Shown: piece after piece, positions 1-8,278 of the stretch
How positions within the stretch are numbered: position 1 is the stretch's first letter
Layout: every line of letters begins with the position of its first letter
Origin: an uncultured Clostridia bacterium
GTDB lineage: Bacteria; Bacillota; Clostridia; Oscillospirales; Ruminococcaceae
Reading direction: 5' to 3'
Length of the DNA: 64,000 nucleotides
Assembly: GCA_947628655.1 (NCBI GenBank)
Contig: CANRAS010000002.1
Coordinates: 1 to 64,000 of the forward strand
Translations under genes and position numbers: made by a program
Notes under the pieces: generated by a model
Databases searched by the model: none
The model's input: only the letters and a program-made list of their open reading frames with translations
What the model was told of the DNA's origin: nothing

Positions 1-402
1 AATAGGGTGGCGTGTTCATCGTTAATAGGGTATCTGGGTGCATCGTTGCATTGTATCAACGATGGAGTGGCAACGGATGAAGCCGTTGCGTGATTGATAC
101 AAGGATTTCTGCCCGTTTTCGTTAGGGCGTTTTACGATACATAGGAATTACCGCCTTTCTCACACCGAGGGGTGTGCAGAGGGCTTATTTTTTTGTCTCT
201 CGGCAGCGAAGTCATCTCTCGTTTAGCGGTGCGGGGTGTGCAGACTGGATGGGCTTGCACACGCACATAACGAAAAGCCTTGTCCCGTAACGATTTGCAG
301 GAGTATCGTTACGAGGGTGTGCAATAACGATAAATGATATGAAACGACAACAAATTGCAGGAAACCTATTGAAAAACGCATCAAAATCTGCTATAATACA
401 GA
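1..402. other. non-coding left end rich in short inverted repeats
   Basis: No gene was recognised here. Perfect inverted repeats are CATCGTTG/CAACGATG (41-48, 57-64), GCAACGG/CCGTTGC (70-76, 83-89), CACACC/GGTGTG (161-166, 171-176), GTGTGCA/TGCACAC (236-242, 256-262) and TATCGTTA/TAACGATA (304-311, 325-332); the last two both have 13-base spacers. The same words occur near the right end (53420-53520). Binding sites for the recombinases, a directionality factor or a repressor are possible roles; this is inference. Confidence 0.6.
369..397 (+). promoter_or_regulatory. sigma-A type promoter of the defence operon
   Basis: TTGAAA (369-374) and TATAAT (392-397) are separated by 17 bp, a near-consensus housekeeping promoter. 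Transcription would begin near 404, about 35 bases before the preferred start of the HTH gene. The TATCGTTA/TAACGATA inverted repeat at 304-332 lies just upstream. Confidence 0.85.
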
Positions 403-438
403 ATGGATTATTTTAAGAGTTCAGTTGGAGGTGCAGAG

Positions 439-633
439 ATGGCAGATGTCGCAAATGATAACTGGATAAATATAGATGAAGCCGCGGAATATCTCGGCGT
501 TAAACCAGGAACCATTCGAGATTGGATTAGGAAAGACAAAGGCGTTCCTGCGCATAAAGTGGGCAAGTTATGGAAATTCAAGCGTTCAGAATTAGATGCT
601 TGGATACAAAGTGGAAAAAGCGCCGAAAACTAA
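439..633 (+). CDS. small helix-turn-helix (excisionase/MerR-like HTH_17) protein
   Basis: 64-residue protein whose body is one winged-helix unit: an N-terminal DEAAEYLGVKPGTIRDWI helix-turn-helix and the VGKLWKFKRSELDAWI wing and helix typical of HTH_17/excisionase-family proteins. An upstream in-frame ATG at 403 exists, but GGAGG at 427-431 sits seven bases before the ATG at 439, so 439 is preferred. It is first in the operon and 24 bases before the methyltransferase. Such proteins often precede restriction-modification genes and may control them; a role in recombination is the alternative. Confidence 0.75.
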   Translation: MADVANDNWINIDEAAEYLGVKPGTIRDWIRKDKGVPAHKVGKLWKFKRSELDAWIQSGKSAEN

Positions 634-657
634 TAACACACGGAAGGTAAACATAGT

Positions 658-2418
658 ATGAGCAAAACGGTAAAATGCCTAAGCCTGTTTGCGGGCATAG
701 GTGGTTTCGAAGTTGGAATGTCCCCTTGTGGTTTCAGGTTTACGAACACATTAGAGTGGGACGAGAATTGTTGCATTACATTGAATGCAAATAAGGAATT
801 GACAGGGGCTTTGGAAGATGAGATTAAGCCCATTGATATTATGAAAATGGAGCCTGCAGATTTTTCAAGCGAGCAGGTGGATTATATTGTTGGCGGTCCC
901 CCTTGCCAGAGCTTTTCTGCTGCAGGAAGACGAGCAGGAGGAGTTGCTGGAACGAGCGATACCCGTGGTACTCTCTTTTGGTATTACTGTCAATATGTAA
1001 AACATTTTCAACCGAAGGCGTTTGTCTTTGAGAACGTCAGAGGTATTCTCTCTTCCAAAAAAGGGGAAGATTTTAAAATAATCTGTGCTTCATTTGAAGA
1101 AGTCGGATATCGACTATATTGGAGAATTTTGAATGCAGCGGACTTTGGTGTTCCACAGCAACGTGAGAGGGTGTTTTTAGTAGGTATAAGGAACGACTTG
1201 AATGTTGCGTTTAAGTTCCCTCGTCCTACGCACGGCCCCGATTCCCCTAACAAGACTCCGTATGTCACTGTAAGGGAATCCATCGCAGACATTACCGATG
1301 AGAACGAGGTCGTTCCTCCGTACGGAGGTAAATATGGGGATCTACTCCCCGATATTCCGGTAGGAGAAAACTATAGATTTTATACGGAAGAAATGGGGCA
1401 TCCAAATCCTCTGTTTGCTTGGCGTTCGAAGTTCTCTAATTTTTTATATAAGGTCGATCCAGATGATATTTGCAAAACGATCATCGCCTATCAGGGAAGA
1501 TATGATGGTCCCTTCCATTGGCATAATAGAAAGTGTACTGTTGAGGAACTAAAAAGGATGCAGGGCTTCCCTGCAGAATACAATATTCCACAGAAATATG
1601 CGGAAGGTGTCAAGCAAGTTGGGAATTCGGTTTGTCCTCCCGTTGCCAAGCAAATCGGCATGGCCTTGCGATACCAAGTTGAAGGTCTGAGCGAATATGA
1701 GGTTCCTTTGCTGGAGCCTGACGAAGTATTGAGCTTCGACAAGATGAAGGGAAAACGTGCGAAAAAAACTCATGAAAAAAAGGTTACAAAGGTTGTAAAT
1801 GATGCCCAGATGAGTATTTTTGACTATATGCAAGAAAAGCCAGAATATGTTGACGAAAAGAAACATCGCACATTTAATGGGCATAAAATTGTGTGGAAAT
1901 TTGTCGATGGTGAACTTTTTGTGAGTATCGACAAATCGAAAGCTGCACCTGTGGCTACTATCGACCTAAACTTCTTTGGCGGAGTTACAACAAACTTGAA
2001 AAGGATAAAAGTGGATGCTTATCGTTCTGATGTACATGATGAGGATTTAACTCTTATGTGGAATGAGATACACAGGGCGATTAGCGAATATACGACTTAT
2101 GATTCACTCATGCCCTTGTATGGACATTTTACAGAGCCATATCCTAAGTTTGTTATTAAGTTTTCATCCGATAGTTCGTGTGAAGCTATACAGTTTCAAA
2201 AAGTAGCTTTGGATGAAAAATACCGTACAAAGATTTTGGCGTTTTCAAAGTTTCCGATTGATGTTGAAGATTATGAAGAATACTTTGCAAGAATGCGCTC
2301 GATTGGTTTCGATGTACGAACGAATCAAACAAACAGAACGGTTCCGTTAGAGCATTTTAGAATTTGCTATCCTTTCACTTTACCGAGTGACTGGAAAGAT
2401 AAAACGGAATGGGAATGA
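658..2418 (+). CDS. DNA (cytosine-5) methyltransferase of a type II R-M system
   Basis: 586 residues. Conserved C5-methyltransferase motifs are in order: motif I LSLFAGIGGFEVG (about 8-20), motif IV GGPPCQSFS with the catalytic Cys at 83, ENV of motif VI near 125, QQRERVFLVG (motif VIII, near 167-176), RMQGFP near 300 and VGNSVCPP of motif X near 320. About 240 residues follow motif X and match nothing I recognise; family members usually end near motif X, so this extension is unusual. It transfers a methyl group from SAM to cytosine and should protect DNA from the nuclease encoded 18 bases downstream. The coding sequence looks more AT-rich than the phage genes, suggesting separate acquisition. 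Confidence 0.93.
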   Translation: MSKTVKCLSLFAGIGGFEVGMSPCGFRFTNTLEWDENCCITLNANKELTGALEDEIKPIDIMKMEPADFSSEQVDYIVGGPPCQSFSAAGRRAGGVAGTSDTRGTLFWYYCQYVKHFQPKAFVFENVRGILSSKKGEDFKIICASFEEVGYRLYWRILNAADFGVPQQRERVFLVGIRNDLNVAFKFPRPTHGPDSPNKTPYVTVRESIADITDENEVVPPYGGKYGDLLPDIPVGENYRFYTEEMGHPNPLFAWRSKFSNFLYKVDPDDICKTIIAYQGRYDGPFHWHNRKCTVEELKRMQGFPAEYNIPQKYAEGVKQVGNSVCPPVAKQIGMALRYQVEGLSEYEVPLLEPDEVLSFDKMKGKRAKKTHEKKVTKVVNDAQMSIFDYMQEKPEYVDEKKHRTFNGHKIVWKFVDGELFVSIDKSKAAPVATIDLNFFGGVTTNLKRIKVDAYRSDVHDEDLTLMWNEIHRAISEYTTYDSLMPLYGHFTEPYPKFVIKFSSDSSCEAIQFQKVALDEKYRTKILAFSKFPIDVEDYEEYFARMRSIGFDVRTNQTNRTVPLEHFRICYPFTLPSDWKDKTEWE

Positions 2419-2436
2419 CGCTTTTGGAGGTATAGT

Positions 2437-3555
2437 ATGGATTCTAATCAGATAAGAAAAGAACTGGATGAGTTGATAGTGGGAACCGTGTCGTATGACC
2501 AGGATGCATTGCCAAAGCGTTTGTTATCATACTTGTCCATGTGGAAGTGGGGAAAGTATGGTTGGGTTTCTCCTGCAAGTTTGATGTATACAGCAGCATG
2601 GCGAAAGTATTATTACCCAGATATTGACTGTTGCAAAATATGGGCATCGGATGAGAATAATAAGCCGATTCCTGGTGGGTACAGTATTCGTTCCGAAGAT
2701 GAGAGCATTAGTATACCTCTTTTAGCAAAGCACGATCTTTGCGAGGGTTTCTGCTCTCCCAATTCGGGAATGCAAGGTAGCCGTGCCATTGAGAAGATGC
2801 GTACACTCAAACGCTTAGACACTGATTTTGATTCCGCACAGAGGACACTTTTTGACCTTAAGCTATTTGCAAATATCATGAATGAAATCAACGATTTGCA
2901 GAGTCCAGAGCTACTGGAGTTGCTGAAGTATTTCATATGCACGGCGAAAGAAATCAAAGCACATAGGGATGAGGTAAATCTTACCCTTAACCAAGAAAGT
3001 GCAGCCTCGTTCGGGGTGTTGGATTTTTTGGCAGAGGTTCACGATCCTGAATTGACGAAGTGTGTTGTTGCGGCTTGTATGCAGGTCATTTTTGATAAGC
3101 ATGGTATATCTATTTCGGGAGTCGATGATTACAAAACCGCCGCTGATGCACGGGCGGGGAAACCTGGGGATTTGACTGTTGAAAAAGACGGGAATCCATT
3201 ACTGGCAATAGAGGTCAAAGATAAGACACAAAAAATTGACTGGAATAATATTGAAAGAGCCAAGAGGATAATCACAGCACATCCTGAGTTGAAGGGCTTT
3301 GTCTTCGTTCTTGAGAGCAGGGATGCCGCTACCAACCATTTGATTAATGAGATGGTCACATCTTCCCAATTAGCCACAGGCGAAGGAAAGATAATATCAA
3401 TCATGTCGCTATTCTCTTTGTATCAGTTGGTTTTACCAATTGAATCAGAGAATGCAATTATTAACATTACAAGTAAGTTCATTACAATGGCTCCGGCGAT
3501 TAAGCCAGAAACGAAGGAGAAATGGTTGGAAAAAATCGTTAATCAACCGCAGTAA
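2437..3555 (+). CDS. type II restriction endonuclease, SacI-like PD-(D/E)XK fold
   Basis: 372 residues. The likely nuclease core is GKPGDLTVE followed by LLAIEVKDKTQ: Asp245, Glu259 and Lys261 fit the D...E-x-K pattern of PD-(D/E)XK enzymes. The AGKPGDL...EVKDK arrangement resembles my recollection of the SacI endonuclease family; the family name is less certain than the fold. It lies 18 bases after the methyltransferase, and its stop TAA overlaps an ATG of the next frame, indicating translational coupling. Cognate cutting enzyme to the methylase is the simplest role; it may also serve as the nuclease of a larger complex with the next two genes. Confidence 0.75.
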   Translation: MDSNQIRKELDELIVGTVSYDQDALPKRLLSYLSMWKWGKYGWVSPASLMYTAAWRKYYYPDIDCCKIWASDENNKPIPGGYSIRSEDESISIPLLAKHDLCEGFCSPNSGMQGSRAIEKMRTLKRLDTDFDSAQRTLFDLKLFANIMNEINDLQSPELLELLKYFICTAKEIKAHRDEVNLTLNQESAASFGVLDFLAEVHDPELTKCVVAACMQVIFDKHGISISGVDDYKTAADARAGKPGDLTVEKDGNPLLAIEVKDKTQKIDWNNIERAKRIITAHPELKGFVFVLESRDAATNHLINEMVTSSQLATGEGKIISIMSLFSLYQLVLPIESENAIINITSKFITMAPAIKPETKEKWLEKIVNQPQ

Positions 3556-3572
3556 TGAGAGGAGGTCGCAGG

Positions 3573-5048
3573 ATGAAGCGTATTTGCTTGGGAACAATGA
3601 TTACGCTTTTATATCAGAGCCGTATGCGCAGTGCTGATAAAATCAAAACTGTATGCGGCGGAATTTTTGCGGCCTTCGGTCTTGACATTGATAATTTCAA
3701 CAAGGAACTACCGAGCCATCTCAAGAGCGGACACGATCCGGCTCCCGGAGACTTAATTGATGCTGCGAGAAATCTGTCCATTGAGGATATTGACAGAGGT
3801 TTCGAGAAGTATGTCCTTCCTCTGATCCACAATGAGAAGCACGAGGCGGTCTTCCGCGCAATCAAGGATATCCTGCGTGATGATACAACTATTTTAGGCA
3901 CAACTGTTGTCGGGAAAATGGCTGGCTTTGAGAAGGATAACATTCTGAACTATGAGTCCTTTGATGAGTCGGCGCTTCTCGCTAATGTCGTTACCTACGC
4001 AATCATAAGCACCGAGAACGATAAACTCGGCGCAAACATCAGAGAAATCGGAACGGGATACATAGACGGATTTGTGGGGACCGGCGAAAACATTTATTTT
4101 ATCAGTCCTCTTGTCGACCAGGACCAGGTTTCCCCGTTAAAGCGGACTCTGAAGGACCCGATGTTCGACCGCATCTTTAAGAAGGCAACGGATATGACGA
4201 TATCCGGCATGAGCAATCCGTCCAAGGCCTGCGTTTTCTACATTGATCCGAACAACTGCAAATTCAGATTCCGTGATTTGAAAGACTTTATCATAAACAA
4301 CATCGGCAGCTATGTTTTTTCACGGGCGCAGATAAAGCGAATAACCGAGATGACAAAAAACAATACCGCTGTGGGATCAAGGGCGATGTTAAAGTTCATG
4401 CAGAAATACGGAGCGGATGCCGGGAATGTTCTCGGTGAAATCCTGCTGTTCATTTTTATGGAGCAGGAACTTGACGCGCCTAAAATCATGAGCAAAATCG
4501 AGCTTGACGAATATAATCGAGGCATTGTCAGCAAGAGCGATGGCATCCATCTCTTGTCGCTTGACCGTTCCGGCCAGCCTTTCCATCAGCTTGTTTTCGG
4601 CGCATCGGATATTGTGGGAGACCTGTCGGCTGCTGTTGACCGGGCTTTCGATAAAATCATAAAGATCGAAGCTCATGGGGATGACGAATTGCGGATGGTG
4701 GAAAGCACTACACAGTGGACGATTTACGATCCTGATGCAACGCAGTATATGGTTGAACTGATGCGTCCTCAAAAGGGCGGCACTTACAAGCCGGACATGG
4801 CATTCGGCGCATTTCTCGGTTATACAATTCAACTTGACAAGCCGGAAGCGGATAGCCAGAAATACAGAACCGCTGTCAAGAATCAGCTTATAAAGGATAT
4901 CGCCGCAGTTCAGTCTCACATCACAGACCTTATTGTGCAAAACGGTTTAAGCGGGTACAGTTTCTATTTCTATGTACTGCCGTTCAATGATGCCCCTAAT
5001 GAAAAAGTCAGTATCGTTAACGAGCTATTGACAGGGGGTGTTGTCTAA
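3573..5048 (+). CDS. hamA: HamA-like protein (DUF1837), Hachiman system
   Basis: 491 residues. An ATG at 3555 overlaps the previous stop, but AGGAGG at 3560-3565 points to the ATG at 3573. The C-terminal half has the HamA/DUF1837 layout: GEILLFIFMEQ (Gly288-Glu289), KSDGIH (Asp323, His326), the hydrophobic strand QLVFGASDIVGDL and helix AAVDRAFDKI. In HamA proteins the strand normally carries Glu-x-Lys of a PD-(D/E)XK nuclease; here Ala344-Ser345-Asp346 occupies that place. The ~250-residue N-terminal region is unrecognised. It directly abuts the helicase gene. The family call is from memory of motifs and neighbour identity. Confidence 0.68.
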   Translation: MKRICLGTMITLLYQSRMRSADKIKTVCGGIFAAFGLDIDNFNKELPSHLKSGHDPAPGDLIDAARNLSIEDIDRGFEKYVLPLIHNEKHEAVFRAIKDILRDDTTILGTTVVGKMAGFEKDNILNYESFDESALLANVVTYAIISTENDKLGANIREIGTGYIDGFVGTGENIYFISPLVDQDQVSPLKRTLKDPMFDRIFKKATDMTISGMSNPSKACVFYIDPNNCKFRFRDLKDFIINNIGSYVFSRAQIKRITEMTKNNTAVGSRAMLKFMQKYGADAGNVLGEILLFIFMEQELDAPKIMSKIELDEYNRGIVSKSDGIHLLSLDRSGQPFHQLVFGASDIVGDLSAAVDRAFDKIIKIEAHGDDELRMVESTTQWTIYDPDATQYMVELMRPQKGGTYKPDMAFGAFLGYTIQLDKPEADSQKYRTAVKNQLIKDIAAVQSHITDLIVQNGLSGYSFYFYVLPFNDAPNEKVSIVNELLTGGVV

Positions 5049-7667
5049 TTGATTCAGATTCCAAGAAACGCCACTCTTGCGGAAGCGTTATATCGTGATA
5101 TAGACAAGGACGCATATCTTCAGGAAATTTACGGGGATTTGCTTTATAACTATTCCATTAAACTATTCGGTTCAGGGCGTAAACCGAGAGAAATTAACAT
5201 CAAGGATGCATTGCGGTTTTCTGACCTGCTGTCTAAATCGGCATATATTCCGACCGCTGATAGGGACAGGCTGTGGGGACAGGAAATAGCTATATTACTG
5301 CGCCTTTTATACCCGCAGAACGAGACAGTGAGATATTATCTTGGTTCATCACTTTCCGCTGTCGGTAATTTTCGCGGGCTTTACTCAAAGGCAGTAGGCG
5401 AATATATCAGTACCGACCTGCTCGATCAGATTTTTTATGAATACGATAAGGACGAACACAAGATTCCTGGGAAGGATGAAGAATACTTTTTTCACGATCA
5501 GATGATTGTCTATCGCGGGATGGATAAGAAGTTCTTCAGCTATTCCGGTCCCACTTCGATGGGAAAATCGTTTGTGGTGCAGACCTATGTGCAGGAGCAG
5601 GTAAAGAACGGCTCTACAGAAAATTACGCAATCCTTGTGCCTACAAAGGCTTTGATAAACGAGGTCAAGAGCAACCTGATAGGCGCATTGCAGGAGGTCT
5701 TGAAAGAGAAAAATTACCGTGTCGTAACCGCCGCCGGGGATTTGGTTTTACAGCAGGATCATCATTTCATTTTTGTGATGACGCCTGAACGCCTGCACCA
5801 TATGATGATTGAACGGGAAAACATCCACATCGATTTTCTCTTTATTGATGAGGCACATAAAATCTCCGCTCGCGGCGGCAGAAGCACATACTATTTCAAG
5901 GTAATGACTCAACTGCGAAAAATGCAGCAGCTTCCTACGATTGTACTGGCTTCTCCAAATATTCCGAATCCGGAAGTATATCTGAGAATTATACCGGGCG
6001 GCGAGTTTGGCGAGATGAACAGGTTGGCATCTCGGTTCGCTCCTGTTTGCCAGTTCAAGTATTACTTGGATATCCCTTCCCGGAAAGGTTACTTCTTTAA
6101 TGACTATACAAAAGAGCGTGAACTGTGCTATACAATCCCAGAGGGAAGCAAGCTAAGTGATATTGTCAGAATCGTTGGAAAGGACGGACAGAGCCTTGTA
6201 TATTGCAGTTCGAGAAGGTCTGTCCTGGAAAACGCAGTAAGATATGCCAGCAACTTCGATCCTAAAAATGACGATAAGCTGAATGCATTGGCCGCGGAAA
6301 TAAAATCGGAAGTGCATGACGATTGCTATCTTGCCGATCTTATTGTGCGTGGCGTTGCTTATCATGTGGGATACCTTCCTGCGAATATCAGACTGCGTAT
6401 AGAGCGCAGCTTTGAAAATGGTGATTTGAGAACCATCTTTTGCACGAGTACATTGATTGAAGGAGTTAATCTTCCTGCGGACAATCTTTTTATTACAAGC
6501 TACAGAAACGGTCCCAGCAATATGGATGAGGTTGAATTCAAGAACCTCATCGGTCGTGTTGGACGTATAAAATATAACCTTTATGGAAATGTAGTCCTCG
6601 TGCGAGAGGATGATAAGCTGAAGGAAGATCAGTATACAAAGCTGTTGAAGTCGGACGTCCCACCACAGGAATTGTCCATAGATATAAAATCCAATGCGAA
6701 ATATATGGATGCGCTTGTCCGCGACCTTGCTGACGGCGATATTGAAATGAGTTCCTGCCATGACGCTGCTACTGAAACCGACTTTGAAGCCTTGCGAAAA
6801 TTCGGCCTTATTTATACGCGAGACTTGGCAACGGGAGATGTTACTCCTGTGACGGAGACTTTTGAAAGATATGTCGATGACAAGCAGAAGAAACGCATCC
6901 TGGACAACTTCCCTGTTGATCGGACAAGCGATGATATTACGCTTTCATATGACCAAGCGGAGAGTCTGCGTGAAGCAATCGCTAACGGACTCGCTTACCC
7001 GGAATTGACTGGCGAGGACGATGAGGTAGACTTTGAAAAACTCGTTGCATTCATGATGGAATTGCGAAGGCTGTTCAAATGGGACATCTACGAGAAACAA
7101 ACCATAGGAAAACCTGGAACGCAGAGACTTGATTCGGTTATCAGATGGTACTCGACCATTCTTCTCCGTTGGATTCGCGGCAACGGTCTGCGTACCCTTG
7201 TGGGGAGTGCCGTGAGATATAAGGAGAACAATCCCGAAACGGGTGTCTGGTCAGGACAGTTTAAGGTAGCGGAACGCTACAATCCGAAGTCAAAATACCA
7301 TAAAAACCTCGTGATTGCTGAATCATTGAGCGTCATTGAAAATGTACTGTTATTCAGCATTTCAAACTATTTCAGAAAGGTCTCTATGGAGTATAAGGCA
7401 TTCCATCAGGTTGACCATTTTGACAATGACTGGTATGAATATGTTGAATACGGAACAACAAACCCGGATACGATATTCCTCCAACAGAACGGCTTTTCAA
7501 GAGAAGCGTCAATATTCATACAAACGCCATCAAACTATAACAAATATGTGACCGAGGTTGATGGCGAGAAGAAAATCAGACGCAGTATTCTCGAATGCGG
7601 TAATATCGGAGTAGAAACCGAAGCACAAGACATACAATTTAACATTCCTGAACTATTCGTGGATTAA
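5049..7667 (+). CDS. hamB: HamB-like superfamily 2 helicase, Hachiman system
   Basis: 872 residues, starting at TTG 5049 right after the HamA-like stop, with an AGGGGGTG ribosome site upstream. Helicase motifs: Walker A GPTSMGKS (167-174), TPER, DEAH (267-270), LASPNIPNP, STLIEGVNLPADN (motif V) and LIGRVGR (motif VI, about 500-506). The long C-terminal part, about 370 residues, is unrecognised. In known Hachiman systems HamB is an ATP-dependent helicase that senses abnormal DNA and controls the HamA nuclease; here it could also work with the restriction enzyme two genes upstream. It is the last gene before a strong terminator. Confidence 0.75.
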   Translation: MIQIPRNATLAEALYRDIDKDAYLQEIYGDLLYNYSIKLFGSGRKPREINIKDALRFSDLLSKSAYIPTADRDRLWGQEIAILLRLLYPQNETVRYYLGSSLSAVGNFRGLYSKAVGEYISTDLLDQIFYEYDKDEHKIPGKDEEYFFHDQMIVYRGMDKKFFSYSGPTSMGKSFVVQTYVQEQVKNGSTENYAILVPTKALINEVKSNLIGALQEVLKEKNYRVVTAAGDLVLQQDHHFIFVMTPERLHHMMIERENIHIDFLFIDEAHKISARGGRSTYYFKVMTQLRKMQQLPTIVLASPNIPNPEVYLRIIPGGEFGEMNRLASRFAPVCQFKYYLDIPSRKGYFFNDYTKERELCYTIPEGSKLSDIVRIVGKDGQSLVYCSSRRSVLENAVRYASNFDPKNDDKLNALAAEIKSEVHDDCYLADLIVRGVAYHVGYLPANIRLRIERSFENGDLRTIFCTSTLIEGVNLPADNLFITSYRNGPSNMDEVEFKNLIGRVGRIKYNLYGNVVLVREDDKLKEDQYTKLLKSDVPPQELSIDIKSNAKYMDALVRDLADGDIEMSSCHDAATETDFEALRKFGLIYTRDLATGDVTPVTETFERYVDDKQKKRILDNFPVDRTSDDITLSYDQAESLREAIANGLAYPELTGEDDEVDFEKLVAFMMELRRLFKWDIYEKQTIGKPGTQRLDSVIRWYSTILLRWIRGNGLRTLVGSAVRYKENNPETGVWSGQFKVAERYNPKSKYHKNLVIAESLSVIENVLLFSISNYFRKVSMEYKAFHQVDHFDNDWYEYVEYGTTNPDTIFLQQNGFSREASIFIQTPSNYNKYVTEVDGEKKIRRSILECGNIGVETEAQDIQFNIPELFVD

Positions 7668-7678
7668 ATCCACCTGAC

Positions 7679-7711
7679 GGCCTCCTGCCATGTGCGGGAG
7701 GTCTTTTTTTA
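7679..7711 (+). terminator. intrinsic terminator of the defence operon
   Basis: CCTCCTGC (7681-7688) pairs with GCGGGAGG (7694-7701) with a five-base loop, followed by a run of T (7704-7710). Located a few bases after the HamB-like stop. Confidence 0.9.
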
Positions 7712-7864
7712 TGCCTTTTTTCAGAAAAAAGCATTTTCCCAATCCTCTCCCAAATCCTCCCCAACTCCCTCCCAAGTGAGCTTATTTAAGTCGCCATCGC
7801 CTTTGAATAAAATGAAATTAGCCTTAGAAACAAGGCAATTTCAAAGGAAAGCGAGGTGACATAA

Positions 7865-8005
7865 ATGGCGAAAAACGGCAAGCAAACTTCAAAGGCTGTT
7901 GCTTCTAAAGCAAGCAAAATTTTGAAGGATGGACGCTACGGTAAAGACTCAAAGTCCGTTGCCGGAAGTGCCTTGGCTCAGACCAAGCCGGGGAAGAAAA
8001 AGTAA
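7865..8005 (+). CDS. 46-residue basic hypothetical protein
   Basis: Short ORF with GAGGTGA eight to nine bases before ATG 7865. The product is Lys/Ser/Ala-rich, begins MAKNGKQTSKAVASKAS and contains SVAGSALAQT near the C-terminus before a basic tail. I recall small proteins of this MAKNGKQTSK...AGSALSQ type on other mobile elements, without known function. It stands alone between the defence terminator and a structured leader, and shows no transmembrane segment. Codon pattern, ribosome site and family resemblance make it a real gene. Confidence 0.7.
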   Translation: MAKNGKQTSKAVASKASKILKDGRYGKDSKSVAGSALAQTKPGKKK

Positions 8006-8016
8006 GGTCACTCTTT

Positions 8017-8127
8017 GATGGGCGGTGACAGATTAACCAATCAGCCCGCCCATCCCCTTCGGGGGAAAACTCCAAATCAAATCTCTTAGTCCGAATAGCG
8101 CTATAAGGACGGAGGGATGCATAAGAG
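8017..8127 (+). promoter_or_regulatory. candidate structured RNA leader
   Basis: Non-coding stretch with nested complementarity: GATGGGCGG (8017-8025) with CCGCCCATC (8046-8054), a CCCC-TTCG-GGGG hairpin (8054-8065), and CTCTTA-GTCC (8083-8092) with GGAC (8107-8110) and TAAGAG (8122-8127). A terminator follows at 8207. The architecture suggests a cis-regulatory leader or small RNA ahead of the early phage genes; no known family was recognised. Confidence 0.4.
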
Positions 8128-8206
8128 TTCGGAACGCAGCGATAACGGCTGTGTTTGGAACGAAGATGCTCCCACCGTAGTTTCGTGCGCCTTTTTTCGG
8201 CTATCG

Positions 8207-8240
8207 GAGCCTGTGGTCATCTTCAACCGCAGGCTCTTTT
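8207..8240 (+). terminator. intrinsic terminator or attenuator before the early phage genes
   Basis: GAGCCTGTGGT (8207-8217) pairs with ACCGCAGGCTC (8226-8236) with one G-U pair, followed by TTTT. It ends about 40 bases before the ATG at 8279, so it either ends an upstream small RNA or attenuates the following operon. Confidence 0.7.
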
Positions 8241-8278
8241 GTGTCCCTCCGTACCGCTCGGACGGAAAGGACACTGCA

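Noticed and set aside
1-74. Reading frame at the left end joined to the MmeI motif at the right end
   Set aside because: Joining at GGCAAC leaves an open frame, but the left residues do not look like the sequence that precedes motif I in MmeI proteins, so it is not taken as proof of the crossover point.
8117-8278. Longer start for the sigma-like protein
   Set aside because: It would be read through a strong terminator hairpin and lacks a better ribosome site than ATG 8279.
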